This document shows, piece after piece, positions 1 to 5,087 of a stretch of DNA of 23,477 nt. Origin of the DNA: an uncultured bacterium (GTDB lineage: Bacteria > Cyanobacteriota > Vampirovibrionia > Gastranaerophilales > Gastranaerophilaceae); NCBI GenBank assembly GCA_947365485.1, contig CANAXK010000003.1:1-23477 (forward strand). Direction: 5' to 3'. Below the pieces are notes generated by a model. The model had not been told where the DNA came from, searched no databases, and saw nothing but the letters and a program-made list of their open reading frames with translations. Position 1 is the stretch's first letter. Each line of letters begins with the position of its first letter. A program made the position numbers and the translations under genes.

Positions 1-1128
1 CTGGAATCTGTGTCCGTTAATAAAACTCTTTACCACTGCTTTTGAAAACGCACCCCTTGCGCTCCAGTAGGAAGTATGCGCAAACGCAAACATCCGCTTG
101 CTCCAAATACTTGAGTCGTCAAAGATTACGCCTGTCGGGTTCTCGATTTTCATATCCATGCGGTCTTCAATCTCTGCAATAGTGAGGTTTCTGCTTGTCG
201 GGAATCCGAGCGGGTCTTCTCTAAAGTTTGCCGTAATCCAAAAAACCCCGTTTTCCAGAATGTATTTTGTCATCAGCTTGTTGTAATAATTGAGTTCGTA
301 ATCCGGATCAGCAAAGTCGGAATAGAAAAGCACAAGCGGGCTTGCAAAATTCACAATTCCTCTTAGTTTCCTATCCGGCGCGCATGCAAGTTCGGTCATC
401 TCATCGAGTTTCAGGTAGTTTTGCTTAAGTTGTTCCTTGTCCTGATTGAGCACAATATGCCCGGCTGTTGAGACCGTGCCAACACCCGCGTAGCCATATG
501 AGAGTGCGGAAATACAGGTATTATTTTTAGGGTTTTCTTTCACAAACTCAAGAAATTCATCGTCCATCTTGAGAGTTTCAAACAAATTTTGGAGATTTAT
601 GTATCTTAGTTTGTTAAAAAGGTATTCGTATGTAACAAAGGTTCCTGCTGAATACCCATAAAGTATAACGTCTCTATCCTGCGCTGCTTCTGCTTTCACA
701 TACTCGTTAAGCTCATCCAGAATCGGAAGCATGTTATGAGTTTTCTGCACCCAGATTGCGTCATGCATGTACTGCGCAATGAGGCTTCTCACAAGGTAAG
801 CACCGGTTGAGCTTATGGCTTTTGAAACATCAAGCTGCGCTTTTACAAAATCCAAATCGTTTTTGCTCTTGTCACCCCAGAAAAAGATAACCGGCTCCTC
901 TTTAACATTCAGCCCTCCGTTTGAGGAGTAGTATTTTTTGATTGCCGAGTTTTTAGAGAATTTTTTTCTCAGGACAGGATGAAGTTTTTGCACCCCGTCT
1001 TCGTACCACTTCTGCATCTTTTCGTCGTTATTGTTTGAGCCGTTAATATAGATAAAGCTCACGTTATTAGAAGCGTAGGCTGTGTTAAAAAGCAGAAAGC
1101 AGATAAGAGTTAATAAAATCTTTTTCAT
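1..1128 (-). CDS. Secreted alpha/beta-hydrolase-like protein (3' end outside window)
   Basis: An uninterrupted reading frame of 376 codons begins with ATG at 1128 and is still open at base 1, so the C-terminus lies outside the window. The first ~19 residues (MKKILLTLICFLLFNTAYA) are a classic Sec signal peptide with an AYA cleavage site, so the product is probably exported. Residues ~154-162 (VILYGYSAG) form a beta-strand followed by a G-x-S-x-G nucleophile elbow with Ser160, as in alpha/beta-hydrolases (lipase/esterase-like). The segment RGIVNFASPLVLFY could be a later core strand. I cannot assign the acid and histidine of the triad or a substrate. There is no clear Shine-Dalgarno just upstream. 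The nearest good promoter, at 1330-1359, lies on the same strand behind a small broken ORF. Confidence 0.72.
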   Translation of the reverse strand, partial: MKKILLTLICFLLFNTAYASNNVSFIYINGSNNNDEKMQKWYEDGVQKLHPVLRKKFSKNSAIKKYYSSNGGLNVKEEPVIFFWGDKSKNDLDFVKAQLDVSKAISSTGAYLVRSLIAQYMHDAIWVQKTHNMLPILDELNEYVKAEAAQDRDVILYGYSAGTFVTYEYLFNKLRYINLQNLFETLKMDDEFLEFVKENPKNNTCISALSYGYAGVGTVSTAGHIVLNQDKEQLKQNYLKLDEMTELACAPDRKLRGIVNFASPLVLFYSDFADPDYELNYYNKLMTKYILENGVFWITANFREDPLGFPTSRNLTIAEIEDRMDMKIENPTGVIFDDSSIWSKRMFAFAHTSYWSARGAFSKAVVKSFINGHRFQ

Positions 1129-1170
1129 AATTTTAGTTTAGCATTTTAGGGGAATTCGTTCAAGATTCTG

Positions 1171-1307
1171 CTATATACAAATAACTGTATCGTGTTGATT
1201 ATCTTTAATAATTTTTATAATACTTTTTATTTTGTAGACCTCTTCTGAATTTAAGACTGTGTTATTGCGTCAATTTCATCCAGCTTATCAAAAATAATTT
1301 CTTTCAT
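1171..1307 (-). pseudogene. Small ORF with apparent one-base frameshift (about 45 codons)
   Basis: An ATG at 1307 sits behind a good ribosome binding site (AAAGGAG at 1314-1320) and a strong promoter. The literal frame is only 18 codons (MKEIIFDKLDEIDAITQS, stop at 1251-1253). Reading one extra base at the TCT-TAA junction gives a smooth continuation beginning LNSEEVYKIKSIIKIIKD and ending at a TAG at 1171-1173, about 45 residues in all. The continuation is charged and helix-like and has no internal stop. It may be a recently broken gene, a sequencing indel in a short T/A run, or a genuine 18-aa peptide. No function is recognisable. Confidence 0.35.
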
Positions 1308-1329
1308 TGTTTTCTCCTTTCATAACCTA

Positions 1330-1359
1330 ATTATATATGTCAGAGTAAGGTTGTGGCAA
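1330..1359 (-). promoter_or_regulatory. Sigma70-type promoter for the small ORF, perhaps also the hydrolase gene
   Basis: On the minus strand there is a -35 TTGCCA (1354-1359), an 18-base spacer and a perfect -10 TATAAT (1330-1335). The predicted start near 1323 lies only a few bases before the AAAGGAG site at 1314-1320, so the leader would be very short. The rest of the gene-free stretch 1129-1429 is AT-rich, and I see nothing else in it that I can support. Confidence 0.55.
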
Positions 1360-1429
1360 ACAATAAAAATTATTTATTTTGAGGTTAACAAATTAATCTG
1401 GGAGTTAATAAATGCTTAAAAAAACTTAA

Positions 1430-2011
1430 CTATTCTATTGGATCAAAATACCCCTTTATACATTCCGGGCTTCTTACGCATATTTGAATATGATTTTTGG
1501 TCAAAAAACCCGCATTAGGATAAAGAGGCTCGCCCTCCAAAAACGGAGCCCGAACAGAATCAAATTTCTTCTCTCCGCTTTCTTCCCTAATATCATGCAG
1601 AGTATTAATAACCGCACAATCAAGGTTGCGCAGCAGCAAATCTTTGCCACCCTTGTTTTCAGGCATTTCATACCCCAATTCTTCAAGCGCCTTTAACATA
1701 TAGTAGCTTTCTTGCACGAGTTTTAAGTTTTGTTCTTCAAAAAGATTGAGACAGTAGCCTAAATCAATAACAGCACCTATTACAGCAGGAGTCTCTATTT
1801 TGGCAGCGCAGCGCTCCGGATATTTTTTTATTATCCTTGCATAATTAAGCGCCCTTTTCGGGTCATTTTCCCAAAAATAAATACCGCTTCCAAGCCAGTC
1901 ATAACAATTACTGCTGGGTTTCAACTTTTTCTTACCCAACAACAGCTGTTCTTTAAGCTCTTTATCACATCCATGGAATCCCAAAACAAATGCAGGAAGT
2001 TTTGCGTACAC
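1430..2011 (-). CDS. Putative ADP-ribosyltransferase-fold toxin of a two-gene toxin-antitoxin unit
   Basis: This 193-residue protein starts with GTG at 2011. An N-terminal GFHG motif (His13) and a downstream GSGIYFW motif (Tyr45), followed by P-x-R-A-L-N-Y-A, match the order seen in the H-Y-[E/Q] branch of ADP-ribosyltransferase folds (PARP- and DUF3990-like proteins). There a histidine and a tyrosine hold NAD. Further conserved-looking blocks are VRAPFLEGEPLYPNAGF (154-170) and HIQICVRSPECIKGYF (174-189). The third catalytic residue is not certain; Glu160 or Glu161 are candidates. There is no signal peptide or membrane segment, so it should be cytosolic. Its start overlaps the stop of a 51-codon gene by one base (TAGTG), implying translational coupling. 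That arrangement, plus the private promoter, suggests a toxin. Toxicity and activity are inferred, not shown. Confidence 0.72.
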   Translation of the reverse strand: MYAKLPAFVLGFHGCDKELKEQLLLGKKKLKPSSNCYDWLGSGIYFWENDPKRALNYARIIKKYPERCAAKIETPAVIGAVIDLGYCLNLFEEQNLKLVQESYYMLKALEELGYEMPENKGGKDLLLRNLDCAVINTLHDIREESGEKKFDSVRAPFLEGEPLYPNAGFLTKNHIQICVRSPECIKGYFDPIE

Positions 2012-2166
2012 TATCTATACCACTTGCTCAATTTACCGTCAGGAGTATAGATTCCCGTACGACACAAAAACTCTAAAGCCTTTTGCTTGTCGTTACGTAA
2101 TTCTTCAGCAAAATCACGAATTATTTTTATTTCTTTTTCGACATCTTTTTTTGTTCTTGTGTACAT
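2011..2166 (-). CDS. 51-aa putative antitoxin upstream of the ART-like protein
   Basis: ATG at 2166 opens a 51-codon gene ending in TAG at 2011-2013. The stop shares its last base with the GTG start of the 193-aa gene. The product is highly charged, with a helical N-terminal half (about residues 5-31). Its C-terminus (LEFLCRTGIYTPDGKLSKWY, residues 31-50) has the 'F-L-x-R-x-G-I-x-x-x-x-G-K-L' look seen in small partner proteins of toxin genes. It sits directly behind a consensus promoter, and its ribosome binding site (GGAG within 2170-2180) lies inside a perfect palindrome. It has no membrane segment. The antitoxin role rests on size, order, coupling and operator-like site; I cannot name a family. 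Confidence 0.65.
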   Translation of the reverse strand: MYTRTKKDVEKEIKIIRDFAEELRNDKQKALEFLCRTGIYTPDGKLSKWYR

Positions 2167-2169
2167 TTA

Positions 2170-2180
2170 AGGAGACTCCT
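2170..2180 (-). promoter_or_regulatory. Palindrome AGGAGtCTCCT over the ribosome binding site
   Basis: A perfect 5+1+5 inverted repeat lies between the predicted transcription start (~2184) and the antitoxin start codon at 2166. It contains the only plausible Shine-Dalgarno (AGGAG). It could be an operator for an autorepressing antitoxin complex, or a short RNA stem that hides the ribosome site. The sequence alone does not decide which. Confidence 0.45.
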
Positions 2181-2190
2181 ATCCCCTTCT

Positions 2191-2219
2191 ATTATACCAT
2201 AATTTAAACCCGGTCTCAA
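2191..2219 (-). promoter_or_regulatory. Near-consensus promoter of the ART-like toxin-antitoxin pair
   Basis: On the minus strand there is a -35 TTGAGA (2214-2219), a 17-base spacer ending in TGG (an extended -10) and a perfect -10 TATAAT (2191-2196). It starts 25 bases upstream of the 51-aa gene and lies in the short gap after the endonuclease IV-like gene, so the pair has its own transcription unit. Confidence 0.72.
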
Positions 2220-2234
2220 GCTCTTAAAATAAAT

Positions 2235-3053
2235 TTACAAATTCAAGTAATAATCCTTCATAAGCTTCGCGTCCTCTTCAATGTTCGGACTCTCGCAAAC
2301 CACCGCGCCTTTTATCCCGAACTCCTTGAACGCCTTCAACAAATCCTTGTAATTAAAATCAGACTCCTCGAGGTTCAGGTGCTTCTTTTCACCTTTTGCA
2401 CCGTACTCGATTCCCGCAATATGCGCATGGAAATTGTCTAACGCAGTCTGCCCAAGCTCGTTTCCTATTTTTTCAAAGATAGCGCAAAACTCGTCATAAG
2501 TGTTTGAGATTCCGTTGTAGCGCGCATGCAGGTGCGAAAAATCAACGCACGGAAGCACTGTTTCAAACTCCTTAGATAACCGGATAATCTCTTCCAAATC
2601 TCCCCACTGCGTACCTTTTCCGGTTGTTTCAGGCCGAACCCAGATTCTATTTCCAGATTTTTCAAGCGAATCCGTAATAATTCTTGTCTGTGATTCAATC
2701 TGTTTGTAAACTAGTTCTTTTTCCTGCCCGAGGTAAAATCCGGCATGGAAGGTTATGCTATACCCGCCAAGCTCGTTTGCAACTTCGGCAGTTTCGATAA
2801 TCCTCTGGACGCTAGCTTCAACTTTTTCAGGCTCACGCGAGTTCAAATTCACGTAAAACGGCGCATGCGCTGTGATGACTTTCTTTGCAGAGCTTACAGC
2901 ATCACGGCTCTTGTCACTTATTCTAACCCCGTGCACAAACTCGAGTTCAAGCCCGTCCAAGCCCATCTCGTCAAGGATTTCAAACCCTCTTCCATACCCC
3001 TTGGTGCCAGCGCTTAGCGGTACTCCGGCTGTCAAAAAATTCAACTTGTCCAT
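2235..3053 (-). CDS. nfo: Endonuclease IV-family TIM-barrel protein (AP endonuclease-like)
   Basis: This 272-residue protein has the metal-ligand series of the endonuclease IV / xylose isomerase-like TIM barrel. In order: TAHAPFYVNL (His63), TFHAG (His103), RPETTG (Glu142), VDFSHLHAR (Asp171, His174), FHAHIAG (His209, His211), EKKHLNLEE (His225) and VVCESP (Glu254). Endonuclease IV enzymes bind about three zinc ions and cut DNA 5' to abasic sites. The ETTGKGTQWG and DFSHLHAR forms look more like the divergent type found in archaea and many anaerobes than E. coli Nfo, so the exact substrate is less sure than the fold. The ATG at 3053 overlaps the stop of the formyltransferase gene (TAATG). It is the last gene of a coupled four-gene operon. 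Confidence 0.82.
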   Translation of the reverse strand: MDKLNFLTAGVPLSAGTKGYGRGFEILDEMGLDGLELEFVHGVRISDKSRDAVSSAKKVITAHAPFYVNLNSREPEKVEASVQRIIETAEVANELGGYSITFHAGFYLGQEKELVYKQIESQTRIITDSLEKSGNRIWVRPETTGKGTQWGDLEEIIRLSKEFETVLPCVDFSHLHARYNGISNTYDEFCAIFEKIGNELGQTALDNFHAHIAGIEYGAKGEKKHLNLEESDFNYKDLLKAFKEFGIKGAVVCESPNIEEDAKLMKDYYLNL

Positions 3054-3994
3054 TATTTAAACTCTTCCCCGATTTTTGGATTAACTATTCTGATAAAGTC
3101 TTTGCTATCGCCCATAAAGAAGCTTCCAAACTGCATCACAGTCGGCGCAATAAGTCCTTTTGAAGTCGCGATAAAGAACTTGTCGTCTTCAATCTTCGCA
3201 ACTGTCCCGGCCGGGTGCGGCACGCAGAAGGCGTCTGACGCGACTTCGGCTTTCATAATCTTCATCATATTGCCTCTAAATGTTGTGCTTGCAAGGATAA
3301 AAGGATTCAGCGCGCGGATAAATCTTTCGATTTCTTCTGCTGTCTGGCTGTAGTTGATGAACAAATCTCTTTCCTGCAAGCCTTTTCCGGAGATAAAATC
3401 ACCTTGAGGTTGTTTAATTCTCGGAAGGGGCTGGTTTTCGTAAGCCTGCAAGACCTGAAGCAGGAGTTCAATCCCGATTACGTTGAGTTCGTTGAAAATC
3501 GTGCCCATTGTTGCTTTTGAGTGGATATGATAAGGTTTCTGAGCAATAATATCGCCCGTATCAAACCCTGTGTCCATGAAATGAATCGTAACCCCTGTTT
3601 CTGTTTCGCCGTTCATAATCACGCGCGAATAAGGGTTACCGCCTCTGTATTTCGGGAGCATTGACGGGTGGACATTAATAAACCCGTCTTTTGTGCTTTC
3701 AAGAAGCACGCGCGGTATTTTGTAGTTGAAGGAGCAAACAACAGCCACATCAACATCAAGAGCGCGAATTTGTTCGATTAACTGCGGCTCGTCAAGTTCG
3801 TCATAGTCTACATAGTTTAGTCTTCTTGAGAGGACAAAGTTTTTGAAATCCGCAAACATGTTGTGGTCTTTTTTAGGCCCCATAACTCCAACGATATTTA
3901 CTCCGGCCATCAAAAGCCCGTCGAGCCCGATATATGCCATATCAGGGATTCCGACAAAGAGTATTCTTTTTTTAAATAGAGTTCTGTTAAACAT
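3053..3994 (-). CDS. Methionyl-tRNA formyltransferase-family protein
   Basis: This 313-residue protein has the usual length of Fmt. The N-terminal RILFVGIPDMA (10-20) corresponds to the start of the formyltransferase Rossmann fold. INVHPSMLPKYRGGNPYSRV (106-125) carries the catalytic Asn107 and His109, and MDTGFDTGDI (140-149) carries the catalytic Asp145. This is almost the same numbering as Asn106/His108/Asp144 in E. coli Fmt. The ~100-residue C-terminal part could be the OB-like tRNA-binding domain. Fmt transfers a formyl group from 10-formyl-THF to Met-tRNAi. The 'GGNPYS' after the loop departs from the common 'GAAPI', so a formyltransferase acting on a sugar nucleotide or another amine is possible. 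The start at 3994 overlaps crcB by 8 bases. Confidence 0.75.
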   Translation of the reverse strand: MFNRTLFKKRILFVGIPDMAYIGLDGLLMAGVNIVGVMGPKKDHNMFADFKNFVLSRRLNYVDYDELDEPQLIEQIRALDVDVAVVCSFNYKIPRVLLESTKDGFINVHPSMLPKYRGGNPYSRVIMNGETETGVTIHFMDTGFDTGDIIAQKPYHIHSKATMGTIFNELNVIGIELLLQVLQAYENQPLPRIKQPQGDFISGKGLQERDLFINYSQTAEEIERFIRALNPFILASTTFRGNMMKIMKAEVASDAFCVPHPAGTVAKIEDDKFFIATSKGLIAPTVMQFGSFFMGDSKDFIRIVNPKIGEEFK

Positions 3995-4358
3995 ATTTTT
4001 TTACCAGCGCTATTCCAAGTATAACTGAAATTACACAAATTAACAAACTTATTAAGATATAGGAGGCTGCTCTCAGGTAATCACCTGTCTGTATAAATTC
4101 CATCACCTCAAGTGACATAGCGCTCAACGTGCTTAGCCCGCCGCAGAATCCTGTTATCAAAAGAAGTTTATAAACAGAGTTCATGTCGCTTTTTACAACA
4201 AAGTACGTAAACACTGCAGAAGCAATAAAGCACCCGAAAAAGTTAGCCATAAGCGTTGCGCACGGAAAATAGCTTGAATCTTTTGGCAGGAACAAGCACA
4301 TCATATATCTTACCAGAGCACCAAATCCGCCGCCTATAAACACAGCCAGAAAATTCAT
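3987..4358 (-). CDS. crcB: CrcB/Fluc fluoride channel
   Basis: A 123-residue protein with four predicted membrane helices and the Fluc signatures: GGGFGALVRYMM (9-20), TLMANFFGCF with the pore Asn39, and GFCGGLSTLS (70-79). Fluc proteins form dual-topology dimers that leak toxic fluoride out of the cell. The ATG at 4358 overlaps the TGA of the upstream C-GCAxxG-C-C gene (ATGA), and its end overlaps the formyltransferase start, so it is translated as part of this operon. I saw no fluoride riboswitch in the leader of the operon. Confidence 0.93.
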   Translation of the reverse strand: MNFLAVFIGGGFGALVRYMMCLFLPKDSSYFPCATLMANFFGCFIASAVFTYFVVKSDMNSVYKLLLITGFCGGLSTLSAMSLEVMEFIQTGDYLRAASYILISLLICVISVILGIALVKKYV

Positions 4359-4753
4359 CAGACCTTAACCTTAATCATTTCTTCCAAAATCTTAGAGCAC
4401 TCGTCAACCATGTTTGTGCAGTGCGCTTTCCTTTCCGGAGACGCCATGTCCATACCTCTTGTGAGAACGCGGCAGCAGGTTGCAGGGTGGTTTTTCTTGA
4501 ACTCTTCAATAAATTGTTTTGCCAGAGCTCTTGCTTTGACCTCGTTTCCGCCCTGGTTTTCGCGTCCGAACAGGTGTCCGATTACAATCTGGGAAGCCCC
4601 AATCGCGCCGCAAAGGCAGCCAGAGCCCATTCCTCCGGAAAAGGCTGTTGCAACAGAAAGCAATTCTTTTGGAACGATTCCTTTTTCAATCGCTTCCATA
4701 ACAACGCTTTCGGCGCAGGAATAACCGTTATTAAAATACTCAGCAGCTTTCAT
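4358..4753 (-). CDS. C-GCAxxG-C-C family cysteine-rich protein
   Basis: A 131-residue soluble protein with the cysteine pattern of this family: Cys13 (GYSCAES), a glycine-rich GMGSGCLCGAIGAS block with Cys46 and Cys48, then CC (in ATCCRVL) and two further cysteines near the C-terminus (HCTNMVDEC). The family is common in anaerobes; the cysteines probably bind metal or do redox chemistry, but no function is established. A TTG one codon earlier (4756) is possible, but the ATG at 4753 is better placed behind AGAGGA. It is the first gene of the operon leading into crcB, which overlaps it by four bases. Confidence 0.85.
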   Translation of the reverse strand: MKAAEYFNNGYSCAESVVMEAIEKGIVPKELLSVATAFSGGMGSGCLCGAIGASQIVIGHLFGRENQGGNEVKARALAKQFIEEFKKNHPATCCRVLTRGMDMASPERKAHCTNMVDECSKILEEMIKVKV

Positions 4754-4776
4754 CAATAAATCCTCTTTTCATAATT

Positions 4777-4806
4777 ATTTTATCATCAAATAGGTTTTTG
4801 TTCCAG
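4777..4806 (-). promoter_or_regulatory. Weak extended -10 promoter for the C-GCAxxG / crcB operon
   Basis: On the minus strand, TGA followed by TAAAAT (4777-4782) gives an extended -10, and the -35 region is poor (TGGAAC). The predicted start is near 4770, 17 bases before the ATG at 4753. It stands back to back with the plus-strand promoter at 4823-4851. Confidence 0.35.
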
Positions 4807-4822
4807 AGGCAGGGGGTAAATA

Positions 4823-4851
4823 TAGACTAATTGGAAAATATATGATAGAAT
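4823..4851 (+). promoter_or_regulatory. Promoter of the small hydrophobic peptide gene
   Basis: A -35 TAGACT (4823-4828), a 17-base spacer ending in TGA (extended -10) and a -10 TAGAAT (4846-4851). Transcription would begin near 4858, giving a leader of about 69 bases that includes TTGCA-CAA-TGCAA (a small inverted repeat, 4866-4878) before the strong ribosome binding site. Confidence 0.5.
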
Positions 4852-4926
4852 AGGTTTTGTAGGGCTTGCACAATGCAACTTCGTCACACGCTATTTTCAG
4901 AGAAATTGGACGAAAGGAGGCAAGCT

Positions 4927-5001
4927 ATGGTTGACAAAATAATAATGCTACTACAAGCATTCGCAATTGTCGTAATAGCATTAAAATTAATTCAACTGTA
5001 G
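4927..5001 (+). CDS. 24-aa hydrophobic membrane peptide, candidate type I toxin
   Basis: ATG at 4927 follows a perfect AAAGGAGG (4913-4920) at the ideal spacing of six bases. The frame encodes 24 residues starting MVDK; the remainder is one membrane helix (IIMLLQAFAIVVIALKLI) with a short hydrophobic tail. The gene is far below usual ORF cut-offs. Such a strong ribosome site on a single-helix peptide is typical of type I toxins of the Hol_Tox/TxpA/BsrG kind, which depolarise membranes unless an antisense RNA silences them. The context agrees: a long hairpin begins at its last codons and an excellent promoter fires towards it from the other strand. I did not recognise an exact family; a regulatory membrane peptide is the alternative. 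Confidence 0.62.
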   Translation: MVDKIIMLLQAFAIVVIALKLIQL

Positions 5002-5051
5002 GGTGCAGAGGGCTCTTAAGACTCACTTAATCCTTAGGAGCACCGCCCTAC
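4927..5051 (-). ncRNA. Candidate antisense (antitoxin) RNA to the small peptide mRNA
   Basis: Inferred from the minus-strand promoter at 5058-5086, which would start RNA near 5051, exactly at the outer arm of the hairpin overlapping the 3' end of the peptide gene. The RNA would be complementary to the 3' half of that mRNA. The 3' end is unknown; the left limit given is only the start codon of the peptide. The same promoter could instead, or also, serve the operon beginning at 4753. Confidence 0.35.
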
Positions 5052-5052
5052 A
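4997..5052. repeat. Long stem-loop at the 3' end of the small peptide gene
   Basis: The outer arms TGTAGGG (4997-5003) and CCCTACA (5046-5052) pair over 7 bases. The inner arms GCTCTTAAG (5012-5020) and CTTAGGAGC (5033-5041) pair over 9 bases with one G-U, around a 12-base loop. The stop codon of the peptide lies in the left outer arm. No U-run follows directly in either direction, so it is not a textbook intrinsic terminator, although it may still end the nuo and peptide transcripts. In type I loci such hairpins are where toxin mRNA and antisense RNA meet. Confidence 0.75.
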
Positions 5053-5057
5053 TTTAC

Positions 5058-5086
5058 ATTATTTACGATTTTCCGCCTTTTGTCAA
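5058..5086 (-). promoter_or_regulatory. Near-perfect promoter just after nuoN, pointing antisense to the small peptide gene
   Basis: On the minus strand there is a consensus -35 TTGACA (5081-5086), an exact 17-base spacer and a -10 AATAAT (5058-5063). It starts two bases beyond the nuoN stop. Start of RNA near 5051 puts the hairpin arm at the 5' end. No minus-strand gene begins for about 300 bases, which favours an antisense RNA. Confidence 0.6.
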
Positions 5087-5087
5087 G

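Noticed and set aside
98..286. 62-codon plus-strand frame at the left edge
   Set aside because: It is antisense to the long open minus-strand frame with a signal peptide and GYSAG motif, and has no ribosome site.
4997..5052. The hairpin after nuoN as a simple intrinsic terminator
   Set aside because: Neither strand has a U-run directly after the stem, and its position between opposing promoters and over a small ORF suggests another role. Some terminator activity is still possible.
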